Source of the DNA: Sunxiuqinia sp965372405
Lineage (GTDB): Bacteria; Bacteroidota; Bacteroidia; Bacteroidales; Prolixibacteraceae
Assembly: GCA_965372405.1 (NCBI GenBank)
Contig: CBDVCE010000003.1
Location: forward strand, 1-64,000
Direction: 5' to 3'
Length of the DNA: 64,000 nucleotides
Part shown: positions 36,733 through 46,532 of the stretch, in pieces
Position numbering within the stretch: the first letter of the stretch is position 1
Layout of the letters: each line of letters opens with the position of its first letter
The notes under the pieces: model-generated
What the model saw: the letters and a program-made list of their open reading frames with translations, nothing else
Told to the model about the DNA's origin: nothing
Databases searched by the model: none
Program-made: the position numbers and the translations under genes

Positions 36733-39700
36733 TTAATTTTTCATGAGCTGGAGATATGTGATTGATCCAATTTTTTCAGAATCAGGTATCTGCCATACAA
36801 CTTTTTTGTCTTTGCTTACTTCAAATAATGGAATGCCTTTACCTTTTGCGTCCCAACCAAGCCAGTTGCAAACAATCGTATTGCCATTATCAAGCCTGTT
36901 TATTCCCAGAATAAACTGCAGTTTCATTTCCGGAACATCTTCTTCAGTTAACTCCCATACTATAGTTCCTGTTTTGTCAAACTCGAGAACTCCTTTTTGC
37001 CATGAAACCAATGTATTCCCATTTTTTAAACGTTGCCCCATAAAGACATAACCAGGAGCCTTAAAATCACGAATAATGTTTCCTTCAGCATCATATTCCC
37101 GGGCAAGCTTATCACCAAGATGTCCCACAAGGTAGGTTCCATGTGGAGTTTTACGGGCATGCCTTATCATCCAGTGCTTATCTTCGGTTTTACACTTAAG
37201 AGGAATGGTTCTTACAATCTTACCTTCAGGATTTAGCTCACAAAGACGCAAAGGGTCTGATTCTGCAATCAAGGTATTTCCGCCGCTCAATCGTTGACAG
37301 CTATAGACCTCTCCTTTCGACTTATAATGAAATACCTGCATACGCCCTGGTGTTACTTCAATAACTTCTTTACCTGTTGCAAACAATACATTTCCATTGG
37401 GTAATTTTGTTACATCTGCGCACGTCCCTGCATCATGTTCCCAAATAACACGTCCTTGCCTGTCGAACTCTCTAATCTTTTGATCTCCATAATCGGTACA
37501 AATAAATTGATGTGCTGATTGCAGCTGCCTGATTAACGGAGGCGCTGATATACAGGATTCGGGAAAAGAATTATCATAAAGAACCGGTTTTTCAACCCCT
37601 GGTGGGTAATACCACAAGGACTCCCAGTACCGTTGATCAGTTTTGTAAATATCAATTTGGTCCTTACTTATGTCGAAAGAATCTGGAAGTATACCAAACT
37701 TTTTCATTTCACGAACATATTCCTTGCGTGGCTTAAATCCCTTCATATCGAAACGTTTTCTCTCATTAAGCAAATCTGTTGCTGCCTGAATACCTTTAAG
37801 GATTGTTTGATACTCTGGATCATTCTTATTCTTAAATACTGCTGTTTGCTCCCTGCTTGTGTCCATTTTACACTTTCCATATCCTCCTGCATCAACAGAA
37901 AGAGGGGCTAACAGAATCAATGATTTTTCAGGATAAGTCATGTTATAGACAATATCCCGCATAAAATTTGTCTTCCAGGTTTTATCTCCAACCTCCCATG
38001 CATTCACATGAACATATGAGGGATGAGTTGCCAGACGAGAATCATCATAATGACATGAAGCACATTTTTTTTCCAGGACTGCTTTCATTTCCAGCACTTC
38101 GGGCAACTCCAGATCACTGTTATCGGTAATTAGATGTCCTTCATTTAATCCAATTGATCCTGTTCCTAAAGCTGCATATGTGCCGGGATAAGTTGCCCCG
38201 GTGTTTATCCAATAACGAAGCAACTTAACTTCATTATCCGAAAGTTTAACCTCATAATGGCTTCCATCTATCTTTTTCATTAGAGGACTAGCGGCATCAC
38301 CTATGGTACGTGGTGCATAATTACTGATCGCCAAATTTCTTCCCATTACATACTCTCCTCTTGCCTTTAAATTATAATAACTGTGAGAATAAATTGGGCC
38401 GCGATCTCCGGTTAACAATAGGCCTCCCTTATAATTTTCAGGTTTGTGGCATTCAATGCAATGTCTGTCAAGAATAGGTTGTATATCCCGTGGAAAATCG
38501 ATGATACCAGGAATATCCTTAGCAGCCATAGGTTTAGAAGGGCTTTTGAGAATAGCAAGTGACCGGCGATTATTATGCAATACAGGAGTATTAGTTCGTT
38601 CTTCATGGCATCCAATGCAGCTTGTTACTTCCCCGGGCATAACAGATAAAAAGCTTTGCATGCGTTTCACACTGCTATCATTTTCATCAAGAGCAACAAA
38701 AAAGAAAGAGCGGTTGGCAGGCAATTCCATATGAACAGAACCATCAGGTTCAACAGGTACTGTCCCAATAATACGTTCTAAGGTAAAACTGCCTCCCCAT
38801 GTCAGGGGTTCCATACTCCCTGTAAACTGGCAGGGCTTTGGCAATGCTTCCAATACCAAGAGTTTCTTTATTTCCCCTTTTTTGATCCCTTCCATGTTTC
38901 GGCCGTGATAAACATCATTTATAATGAGTGTTCCTGTTCCTTTCGCTAAATTCACCCTGGATGGAATAACTGGCTCACGCTTACGAGCTACCAAAGGACG
39001 TGGTTCCTGTAAACTTGCATTCCCGAATTCCTGTGGCAAGCTAAACAATGGGAACTCGTTTCCTTTTAAATCGATGAAAAACATGGCTTTACCGCTTGCC
39101 GCGATATACAAGTCTGTGGACAAGGGGTATGGATCACGAAAGTTATTGCCTTTAGTAATAAGCTTCATTTGATTCAAGTCATCAGGACCATTGCCAACAC
39201 TAACTGTTGCAATATGTCCGGCGTGCTCAGCCTTACCATGTCCGGGAGAGCTACTAAGCAGAATATTAGAACTACCAGGAATCGGTTTGGCATCAATAAA
39301 AACATTATTCGGATTTAAATTGCCATAATAAACCATCTGGTTTGTTCCATCCGGATGCATGGTCCACAAATGATGATAGTGTACCTGACTGCGATCAATA
39401 TATTCCCATCGCGTATAAAGAATACGTCCATCAGGAAGTACCCACGGAGTGTTGTCATGTTCTATATTTGCAGATAACTGACGAATATCTTTCCCATCTC
39501 CATCACATCGATAAATGCTTGCAACAGGAACCTGCCAGCAATTCACCCATCTGTTACAGCGACTGGAAACAAATATGATCCCACCATCAGGTAAGTAAAT
39601 CGGTTCAATATCTGCATATGGGCCATAGGTCAATTGCTTTAAACCGGTACCATCAATATTAATTTCGAAAATATGAAAATGCTCACTCCCAGCCTTTCTC

Positions 39701-40089
39701 CATGAGAATAATATCTTTTCACCATCGTAATTTACCTGAGGATCGCGAACCGTTCCACCAGGATCATTAACCAAAGTTGTTATTTTTTTTGTGCGGACAT
39801 TGTATTTGCATAATCGACCCAATTTTCCATAATTTTTGTAGGAGGGATCAAGACAGTAATATCCAAAATTAGCATACCAATGACCCCATATGTGATCATT
39901 GGCATCTTCGCGTACAGCGAAAACTATTTCGTCAAAGTTTAGCTGTTCCTTAATTTGTTCCAATTTTGTTCTGGACTGTTTTTCAGAGAGATAAGAAGAA
40001 CTGTGATTGTTTGCAATAATTTCCAAGGTATTGCTAAAACAAATCAGTAGAAAAACGATGATTATGTTTAATAATCTCATGATTTTCAT
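36733..40089 (-). CDS. exported triheme c-type protein with two beta-propeller regions
   Basis: An 1118-residue exported protein. After the signal peptide (to about 27) comes a TolB/WD40-like propeller (about 60-370; repeated DGTGLKQLTYGP, DGKDIRQLSA and DGRILYTRWEY segments). A central region has three CxxCH heme c motifs: CIGCH at 491-495, CIECH at 544-548 and CASCH at 676-680. The C-terminal part (about 870-1110) is a second propeller of repeated LPNGNVLFATG, LSGGNTLIAE, LKNGNTLVSW and LDNGNTIVCN blades. The arrangement recalls hydrazine-synthase-alpha-like proteins of Planctomycetota and Bacteroidota, but anammox chemistry is not implied. It probably oxidises or transfers electrons from a periplasmic substrate. 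It lies 112 bases from each neighbour and shares its leader with the GH38-like gene. Confidence 0.85.
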   Translation of the reverse strand: MKIMRLLNIIIVFLLICFSNTLEIIANNHSSSYLSEKQSRTKLEQIKEQLNFDEIVFAVREDANDHIWGHWYANFGYYCLDPSYKNYGKLGRLCKYNVRTKKITTLVNDPGGTVRDPQVNYDGEKILFSWRKAGSEHFHIFEINIDGTGLKQLTYGPYADIEPIYLPDGGIIFVSSRCNRWVNCWQVPVASIYRCDGDGKDIRQLSANIEHDNTPWVLPDGRILYTRWEYIDRSQVHYHHLWTMHPDGTNQMVYYGNLNPNNVFIDAKPIPGSSNILLSSSPGHGKAEHAGHIATVSVGNGPDDLNQMKLITKGNNFRDPYPLSTDLYIAASGKAMFFIDLKGNEFPLFSLPQEFGNASLQEPRPLVARKREPVIPSRVNLAKGTGTLIINDVYHGRNMEGIKKGEIKKLLVLEALPKPCQFTGSMEPLTWGGSFTLERIIGTVPVEPDGSVHMELPANRSFFFVALDENDSSVKRMQSFLSVMPGEVTSCIGCHEERTNTPVLHNNRRSLAILKSPSKPMAAKDIPGIIDFPRDIQPILDRHCIECHKPENYKGGLLLTGDRGPIYSHSYYNLKARGEYVMGRNLAISNYAPRTIGDAASPLMKKIDGSHYEVKLSDNEVKLLRYWINTGATYPGTYAALGTGSIGLNEGHLITDNSDLELPEVLEMKAVLEKKCASCHYDDSRLATHPSYVHVNAWEVGDKTWKTNFMRDIVYNMTYPEKSLILLAPLSVDAGGYGKCKMDTSREQTAVFKNKNDPEYQTILKGIQAATDLLNERKRFDMKGFKPRKEYVREMKKFGILPDSFDISKDQIDIYKTDQRYWESLWYYPPGVEKPVLYDNSFPESCISAPPLIRQLQSAHQFICTDYGDQKIREFDRQGRVIWEHDAGTCADVTKLPNGNVLFATGKEVIEVTPGRMQVFHYKSKGEVYSCQRLSGGNTLIAESDPLRLCELNPEGKIVRTIPLKCKTEDKHWMIRHARKTPHGTYLVGHLGDKLAREYDAEGNIIRDFKAPGYVFMGQRLKNGNTLVSWQKGVLEFDKTGTIVWELTEEDVPEMKLQFILGINRLDNGNTIVCNWLGWDAKGKGIPLFEVSKDKKVVWQIPDSEKIGSITYLQLMKN

Positions 40090-40119
40090 TCTTATTGGTT
40101 TAATAATTGGTTAGTTATA
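40067..40119 (-). repeat. duplicated 5' leader plus start of signal peptide (copy 2)
   Basis: This 53-base block is identical to 36598-36650 and covers the leader and first eight codons of the triheme protein gene. Beyond it on the leader side the two copies diverge at once; on the coding side they stay similar to about codon 28. Confidence 0.95.
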
Positions 40120-40201
40120 TTTTCTATTTATGGTTAATTGTTGAAAAAATGCCTTTTGTATTTATGGGTAATTTCTAGAATATCATTCGACTAATTGATT
40201 C

Positions 40202-43200
40202 TCAAATACCCCACTCCTTATTTGGCTCAGAACCCATCTCTAACTCAAGTTTTCCACCTTTAAGCAATTCACTTGCAGGAAATTTAAAGTCCTTCAATAC
40301 TTTCCCATTTAATATAGCTGACTGTATATACTTATTTAAACGAGATGCATTTTTCGCTTCAATAAGAAATTTATCACCACGTCCGTAGCGATTACCTAAA
40401 TCAATCTCAACTTTCTCATACAATGGACTGCCAATCTCATAAATTGGATCAACCCTGCAACCACCATCAGTTTGAAATAATCCAATTGACGCCATAATAA
40501 ACCAGGCACTCATTTGCCCCTGATCTTCATCTCCCAAATAAGCATTTGCTAATCCGTAGCCATAGTAGCGCTCCAAAATTGATCTGCTCCATTTTTGACT
40601 TAGCCAAGGTTTGTCAACCCAATTGAATAAAAATGCAAAGTGCATAGACTGTTGATTTCCTTGAATAACGGGGTAATTCCAATATTGATCGTTTAGTCCG
40701 TTGTAGCGTGTTTTGTCACTTTCAGCAAAGCCCCAATCGAGGCGTTCAATAAAACGATCTTTGCCAATTGCTTCTGCTAAAGCAGGAACATCTTGCGGAA
40801 CAAAAAATGTTAATTGCCACGCATTGCCTTCTACATAATGGTGGTTTGCTCCTGATTTGTATGGATCAAAATCGTTGAACCACTTCCCTTTTGAATCTTT
40901 CATTCGGGCATAACCATTTTCTTCATCAATTACATTTCTCCAATAATTACCTCGTTCTAAGAATATTTTATAATCCGATTCTTTGCCTAATGATTTTGCA
41001 AATTGGGAGACCGTCCAATCGTCATACGAATATTCTAAAGTATTTGAAAAGCGCCCTTTGTCATATGGCACGTATTTGTGCTTTAAGTATTGAACAAGGT
41101 CACGATTACCTGCATAACCGCCACCAACAATTTGCCCGGGAGTCATTTGCATTTTCTTTACCGCTTCATACGCTTTTTCCACGTCATAATCCCGAATTCC
41201 CATTTGGTATGCCCCAACAATTAAAGGAATCTCATGCTCAGCTACCATCACCGGAACATATTCCATTCCTGCAGGGCCTTTTGCAAGCCAACCATTTGCA
41301 TCATACATTGCCAACTGCGACTTAACCCATCTATTAGACCATTCTGGAGTAACTAAATTCCAGAATTGATTCAGGTTCCAGAAAGTATTCCAGAAAGCAT
41401 CGCAACCTAAAGCAGGCGATGATGGATCATCTAATTTCCTAAGGATTTCATCAGCGTCCATCCACTCTCCGTTCACATCACTAAAAGTGTTACGACTACA
41501 AATAGAGCGGTACATATTGTTGTAAAAACGCATCTTCTCACGCTTATCAGTACTTGAGATTTTAACACGATTGAAAAGATCGTCCCAGGTATTAACATTT
41601 GCCTGCCTAACCGAAGCGAAATTCCATCCAAAAGGTTTTGTCACTTCTGTTTTCAGATTCTCTTTTGCATTATCAATGCTCACATAAGAAATACCTGTAC
41701 GAAGCTGAACTATATTATTTTCTTTGGTATCAAATTCAACAATTGCACCCGCATCTTTTGCCTCTTTGATTTTCAATATCTCCGTTCCATCCTGCACACC
41801 ATTTTCAGTCCAAACACTAAATTTAGAAATTGGCTGATCAAATTCTGCAACAAAATGTACGGTGTATTCCTGAGAAACACCGCCACTCCATGTATTTGGT
41901 GAGAGTTGATGGCTGTATCCTTCAACAGTAAACTCTCCAGTTTTCTTTATGTATGCTTCAACAGAATTGTAGCTGTATTCTGCAGGAATAACAAGATCTA
42001 GCAGGACACGTGATCCATCCTGATCTTTTGGAAAGGTATAGCGCTGAAATCCACAACGAGTCGTCGATGTTAACTCAGCTTTTATATCATAATCTGATAA
42101 TTCAACGCTGTAGTATCCAAGTGGCGCTGCTTCTGTTTCTTTATTTATTCTGGAACGATAGCCACCATCGACATCTTTCTGGTCACCAACTTTAGTTTGA
42201 CGTGGCCCATTTGTTGGCATTGTTCCCAATCCTGCCATTGTCCATTCGTGAATATGTGTAAAAGAACCAATCGACTCAAAAGTTGGTTCATAACCAGCCT
42301 GCCAACCATCATTCTGATTATCGGGACTCATTTTAACCATACTAAATGGCATCCACGGCCCGGGAGCAATCATCCATCGAGAGTGAGCAGTTCCAATTTT
42401 GGTATCTACATAACCGGCAGGAGTAATAACACCCTTAGGTTGGCGAATTACTTTGCCTGATTCTAATTTAGTACCATCAACCCATATTTCATATTTACTT
42501 TCAACAGAAGTTTTAACTGCCGGCATTGGGACTTCAAAAATATATCGACCAGTTTCAATGGTTGCTGCAAAAATTTCTTCGTCATCTAATACAACCATCA
42601 ATTCAGGTAAACCATTTAAGTGTTGAATGTCAACCAAAAGAGGCTGTGCCATTTTATCACTTAGCTCAATTTCATAATCTGCAGTTTTTACACTTCTTAG
42701 ATGCACTTTGGTGTTTTCAGTCAACAGAACACTTTTGGGTCCTTCCAGTTTTACCTGATCAAATTTCAACCACGAACCTTCAAGCGTAGTTAGTTTTACT
42801 TCATTTCCTCCTTTTGTAATTAAGCCATCCGGCATTGGAATTTCTATTAAATATTCAGAAGAATCAGTAATCTCACCATCAATAGCATTGTTTTTATTAA
42901 TTACAGGAATTCTATATTTCCATGATTTACCATTGACACTAACTTTGAATAGCGGTAATTTTTCAGAATTACAATCCAGAATATCAATAGTCAGTTTCCA
43001 ATCACCTGATTTTGGTAGTTCATCCACTCCAAAAAGAACATTCAAAGTGCTTGAACGCCAACCTGATGTTCCCCAGGTACCACCCCAGGTATCATCCGTT
43101 CCTGGAATAATATATGGCCAATCTTTTTTAGAATCTGAAGTTCCAATTAAAAAGAACTTGTCTTCCCACCCAAAATCATTATCAATGTATTGTTTGTAGT

Positions 43201-43333
43201 CATTTGGTGCCAGTGCAAACTCAGCGGCACTATTATCACCTTCTCCAATTTGCCAGATTATTTTGTTCTCAACTGCGCATGCTTGCATATACACACAAGC
43301 TAAGAGAAGAAACAGTTTGCTTAGGTTTTTCAT
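40202..43333 (-). CDS. GH92 family protein with N-terminal binding domains and Gln at the acid position
   Basis: A 1043-residue exported GH92 protein. The signal ends near AC at residue 19. About 290 extra residues precede the GH92 core: the first part (WQIGEGDNSAAEF, then WGGTWGTSGWRSSTLNVLF) resembles the beta-sandwich carbohydrate-binding domain III of PL4 rhamnogalacturonan lyases. The GH92 core begins YVDTKIGTAHSRW. The position of the catalytic acid reads GNQQSMHF, with Gln894 instead of Glu; the base-region motif GDEDQGQMSAW is intact. Such a change is known in a GH92 cleaving mannose-1-phospho-6-mannose, where the phosphate leaving group needs no acid. It lies 2 bases from the six-hairpin gene upstream, so the two are co-translated. 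Confidence 0.92.
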   Translation of the reverse strand: MKNLSKLFLLLACVYMQACAVENKIIWQIGEGDNSAAEFALAPNDYKQYIDNDFGWEDKFFLIGTSDSKKDWPYIIPGTDDTWGGTWGTSGWRSSTLNVLFGVDELPKSGDWKLTIDILDCNSEKLPLFKVSVNGKSWKYRIPVINKNNAIDGEITDSSEYLIEIPMPDGLITKGGNEVKLTTLEGSWLKFDQVKLEGPKSVLLTENTKVHLRSVKTADYEIELSDKMAQPLLVDIQHLNGLPELMVVLDDEEIFAATIETGRYIFEVPMPAVKTSVESKYEIWVDGTKLESGKVIRQPKGVITPAGYVDTKIGTAHSRWMIAPGPWMPFSMVKMSPDNQNDGWQAGYEPTFESIGSFTHIHEWTMAGLGTMPTNGPRQTKVGDQKDVDGGYRSRINKETEAAPLGYYSVELSDYDIKAELTSTTRCGFQRYTFPKDQDGSRVLLDLVIPAEYSYNSVEAYIKKTGEFTVEGYSHQLSPNTWSGGVSQEYTVHFVAEFDQPISKFSVWTENGVQDGTEILKIKEAKDAGAIVEFDTKENNIVQLRTGISYVSIDNAKENLKTEVTKPFGWNFASVRQANVNTWDDLFNRVKISSTDKREKMRFYNNMYRSICSRNTFSDVNGEWMDADEILRKLDDPSSPALGCDAFWNTFWNLNQFWNLVTPEWSNRWVKSQLAMYDANGWLAKGPAGMEYVPVMVAEHEIPLIVGAYQMGIRDYDVEKAYEAVKKMQMTPGQIVGGGYAGNRDLVQYLKHKYVPYDKGRFSNTLEYSYDDWTVSQFAKSLGKESDYKIFLERGNYWRNVIDEENGYARMKDSKGKWFNDFDPYKSGANHHYVEGNAWQLTFFVPQDVPALAEAIGKDRFIERLDWGFAESDKTRYNGLNDQYWNYPVIQGNQQSMHFAFLFNWVDKPWLSQKWSRSILERYYGYGLANAYLGDEDQGQMSAWFIMASIGLFQTDGGCRVDPIYEIGSPLYEKVEIDLGNRYGRGDKFLIEAKNASRLNKYIQSAILNGKVLKDFKFPASELLKGGKLELEMGSEPNKEWGI

Positions 43334-43335
43334 AT

Positions 43336-44658
43336 TTATTGATTTTCTTTGGCCCAGTTATTAAACATCTCAATTGACTTAGCTAAAACACCTGCTGATC
43401 CTTTAAAATCAGCTGATCCAGCTGGTGTGCCATCTAATTTGTACCATTCGTAGAATCCATCATTTTTCAACACTCGGTCAAACATGGGGTTTGCAAGCTC
43501 ATAAGCTTCACTTACAAATCCATAAGCAATAAGTTGTTGAATCATTCTTCCGCCAAACCAAGTCCAGTCGCCTCCATTTTGGTAGTCATAAGGAGTGGAA
43601 ATATTTTGCACAATACCATCTTTAGGGTATGGTGGATAAACTGTTAAGCCGATTGAAGGAGCGCCTGAAAGTTTCACATTTTCTTTCATTTGATTAGCTA
43701 CTATCAAAATTTGTTCTCTAGTTAATATTCCAGCTTCTATAGCAACAGCCGTTCCACCATGATAGTGAATCGCATTTTCATCGAAACTATCAGGAAAAGG
43801 AGATTCATCTATATAGATATGTGGGATAAACTTATTCTTTTCTGAGTCCCACAAATACTTTTTGATATTTGATTCAATCTTCGACTGAAGCTTACTCCAA
43901 TGATTCTTTTCTGCCGTATCTTCAGTAAAACTTTGCATATTCTTCAGTGCAATGACCAACATAGCATTATCATAGATGTCGATACTCCAATGTGTTAAAC
44001 TATCAATATCAACAACAGTTCCGCCTTCAACCTGCACATCACCCCAATCAAAAGTAGTTGCTCCTGTAAGCAAACCATATTTTGCTGAATACCTTTCTTT
44101 TAACAGATAGTCTATAGAAAATGCTAAGCTGTTATAAACCGTTTTCCCAGCAACTTTTTCCTGAAGAATACTGCTGTCATTTGTTTTCGAAATGTACTTG
44201 TATATCGCCTGAATAAGAGAAGTTTCCTGATCTGTTTCTACAGTATTCTTAAACCCGATATGACCTGGAGCAGTAGTTGACTCATAAGTACATGGATCTC
44301 CCCATGTAAAAGCTTCTTTTGGCACGTATCCATCTAATAGCTCACCATTCTCCTGCTGAAAATGAAAAAACATAAGCAGATTTTCCCGAATGATGCTTAC
44401 GTCATATTCCTCACACGACAATTCTATGAACGTATTCAAGTCTCGTGCCCAAACCATTTGATAACCTGATCCGGCATAAAAACCTTTTTCCATTAGCTTT
44501 CGTGCCATTTGATCAACCTTGACCAAAGTTTCATCAGCAAGTATTCTATTTGCCAGTTCTTTTTTGCTATGATCCTTAACACTACACGAAATCAGAAAAA
44601 TTGCTACAATAAATATGCTTAATTGTTTCATTCGTCTTTTTTTTGCTTTATTATTCAT
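43336..44658 (-). CDS. six-hairpin glycosidase-like lipoprotein (copy A)
   Basis: A 440-residue lipoprotein (lipobox LISC near residue 25; an internal ATG at 44631 is an equally good start). The rest is an (alpha/alpha)6-barrel protein with acidic motifs WARDLNTF (Asp73), NTVETDQETS, FDWGDV, YHGGTAVAIEAG and NGGDWTWFGGRMIQQL. These resemble clan GH-L/GH-G-type glucosidases and debranching enzymes, but I cannot place it in a family. A close homologue is at 57726-59024, and each copy sits next to a GH92 protein with Gln at the acid position. Expected to be a periplasmic or surface exo-glycosidase acting with that GH92. Confidence 0.8.
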   Translation of the reverse strand: MNNKAKKRRMKQLSIFIVAIFLISCSVKDHSKKELANRILADETLVKVDQMARKLMEKGFYAGSGYQMVWARDLNTFIELSCEEYDVSIIRENLLMFFHFQQENGELLDGYVPKEAFTWGDPCTYESTTAPGHIGFKNTVETDQETSLIQAIYKYISKTNDSSILQEKVAGKTVYNSLAFSIDYLLKERYSAKYGLLTGATTFDWGDVQVEGGTVVDIDSLTHWSIDIYDNAMLVIALKNMQSFTEDTAEKNHWSKLQSKIESNIKKYLWDSEKNKFIPHIYIDESPFPDSFDENAIHYHGGTAVAIEAGILTREQILIVANQMKENVKLSGAPSIGLTVYPPYPKDGIVQNISTPYDYQNGGDWTWFGGRMIQQLIAYGFVSEAYELANPMFDRVLKNDGFYEWYKLDGTPAGSADFKGSAGVLAKSIEMFNNWAKENQ

Positions 44659-44698
44659 TCTGTAAAGTCGGAAATCTCATGATTAAAAAGTGGATGAG

Positions 44699-44718
44699 AT
44701 TCCTGTCTTCGCAGGAAT
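44699..44718. repeat. short stem-loop repeat between manA and the six-hairpin gene
   Basis: ATTCCTG and CAGGAAT pair around a six-base loop TCTTCG. It lies in the 77-base gap after the manA coding region on the side of the downstream gene. It looks like a small interspersed palindromic element rather than a terminator, since no T-run follows on the minus strand. Confidence 0.55.
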
Positions 44719-44735
44719 GGGTTCACTATTGTTAC

Positions 44736-46502
44736 TTACTTCATAAAAGCCTTTACCACCATAATCTCAGCCTCTGATTCATTAGTGATTTTGTAGCTTC
44801 CAGCATCAGCAGGAATCACAAATGTTTCAGCATAATTGTACCGTTTTAAAAGTCCATTTTCAGTTTCAATAAGTATGCTGCCTCCTTCAACCAAACTTAG
44901 CACATGGCATTTCCCTTCTGTTTGTACTTCCACTTCAGTTTTTAGATGAAATCGATGTACATCGTAAGTGTGTTTTTCGTGTGTTGGTAAATGATAAAGT
45001 TTCCAGTCAGCCCCTTCCTCAAGAATGTATGGATGTGAAATAAGTTTTTCTTTCACATAATCACCTTTTCGGTCGAAATACAGATTATCCATTCCTCTTT
45101 CAATATTGATTGGGCGTGGTTTTCCATCCATATCCAGGCGCATCCAATCGTACATTTTAAAGGTAAAAATGTAAGGTGTTGAACTTATCTCAAGCACCAG
45201 ATTATCAATTCCGGCACCATGAATAGTTCCGGGTGGAATCAGGAATAAATCGTGCTTATTTGAATCCAAAACCTGAACGTGTTTCGTGATATCGATCGCT
45301 TCTTTATTCTCAAAACTGTGTTTTAAATCCTTTTCGAATTCTTCAGGATTGATACTCTCCTGAAATCCCAAATAACATTTGGCATCTTTTCCTGCATCAA
45401 GAATATAATAGGTTTCTTCCTGAGTGAAATTCTCACCAAAATGCTCCTTAATATATTCCGGACGGGGATGACATTGAACAGATAAATTACCGCCATCGAA
45501 AGTGTCTAAAAAGTCGAAACGAATTGGAAATTCAGTACCATATTGCTCATGCGCATCACCTAAAACAGCTTTTCCTTCCTGAAACATTAAGCAGTCGAAT
45601 GAGATTTCAAAAACCTTATCTGAGCTTTCAAAAACCAATCCATTTTCAGGAACAATTAGCTCAAATGACCAAGCATAATTTGGAACGTCTTTATTCAGTC
45701 CATCAATTTTATCCATTACCCATTGACCACCCCAGGCACCAGGTTCAAACCAAGGGCGAACACGAAAAACGTTTTGGCTAATTTCGGTCAATCCCTGTCT
45801 CAAATCGTTACCTTTAAGCCAGCTAATTTCATCAGCGCGTTGTTCATCAATAAACACATCAACTTCAGGAAGAATATTTTGCTTGTGCTTATTTAGCACC
45901 ACCCAGTCCACAAAATAAAAGCGCTTGTACATTGGCTTAATCTCATCTGTCTGGCTCGCTCCAATATTGGTAATTGTTTTTGCTCTTGCACGAAACTGAA
46001 GTTCGTTTTTCGGTAAATCTGCATAAATTAAAAGTCCTTCCCAATCAGCCAATTCGGCACCAATACCGTAAATAATATTGATGTCAGATTCCTTGTTTGG
46101 TTTCAGGTTTTTTAGTTTCGATAGCTCATAAAAATCAGCTAATTCTATAGTTGCCCTTGTTCCAAAAATAGGATTGTCTCCTCCTAGAAATGGCTCAATT
46201 AATTGATTAATTTCAGCTTCAGGTTTTAGAGCATCAGAAACATTTATCCAATTCACCTTTTTGCCTGATTCAGCTATATGTTTTTGAAGTTCATCTTTCA
46301 GATTTTCAAATAACACGCCGACATATCCATCAAGAATAACGACTGGATTATCCGCAATTTGTTTGGCCAGACTTTCAATTCCAACATGTATTTTGTCATT
46401 ACCAATATTATGGTTTGGATAAAGTCCATACTGTCCTTTATTCTCCTTCTCTTTTTCTGCCGGCATTAAGAACTGACCGGTGTTTCTGTAATTAACTTTC
46501 AA
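44736..46502 (-). CDS. manA: class I mannose-6-phosphate isomerase with degenerate kinase-like N-terminal domain
   Basis: A 588-residue cytoplasmic enzyme interconverting mannose-6-phosphate and fructose-6-phosphate. The C-terminal part (about 245-588) is the cupin-type isomerase: entry segment WFEPGAWGGQW, zinc-binding VQCHP (about 342-346) followed by the QEETYYIL glutamate, and PPGTIHGAG (about 423-431). The N-terminal 230 residues are a second domain like uridine kinase/phosphoribulokinase proteins (LLIYADLPKNELQFRAR) but with no visible P-loop, so probably not an active kinase. This long architecture is one I recall from other Bacteroidota. It links released mannose, phosphorylated by the ROK kinase at 62592, to glycolysis. 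Confidence 0.93.
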   Translation of the reverse strand: MKVNYRNTGQFLMPAEKEKENKGQYGLYPNHNIGNDKIHVGIESLAKQIADNPVVILDGYVGVLFENLKDELQKHIAESGKKVNWINVSDALKPEAEINQLIEPFLGGDNPIFGTRATIELADFYELSKLKNLKPNKESDINIIYGIGAELADWEGLLIYADLPKNELQFRARAKTITNIGASQTDEIKPMYKRFYFVDWVVLNKHKQNILPEVDVFIDEQRADEISWLKGNDLRQGLTEISQNVFRVRPWFEPGAWGGQWVMDKIDGLNKDVPNYAWSFELIVPENGLVFESSDKVFEISFDCLMFQEGKAVLGDAHEQYGTEFPIRFDFLDTFDGGNLSVQCHPRPEYIKEHFGENFTQEETYYILDAGKDAKCYLGFQESINPEEFEKDLKHSFENKEAIDITKHVQVLDSNKHDLFLIPPGTIHGAGIDNLVLEISSTPYIFTFKMYDWMRLDMDGKPRPINIERGMDNLYFDRKGDYVKEKLISHPYILEEGADWKLYHLPTHEKHTYDVHRFHLKTEVEVQTEGKCHVLSLVEGGSILIETENGLLKRYNYAETFVIPADAGSYKITNESEAEIMVVKAFMK

Positions 46503-46532
46503 TGTTCTATGTATTAATGTTTGTTTTGTATT

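Noticed and set aside
36733..40089. True hydrazine synthase subunit
   Set aside because: There are no partner subunits or anammox genes; only the domain architecture is similar.
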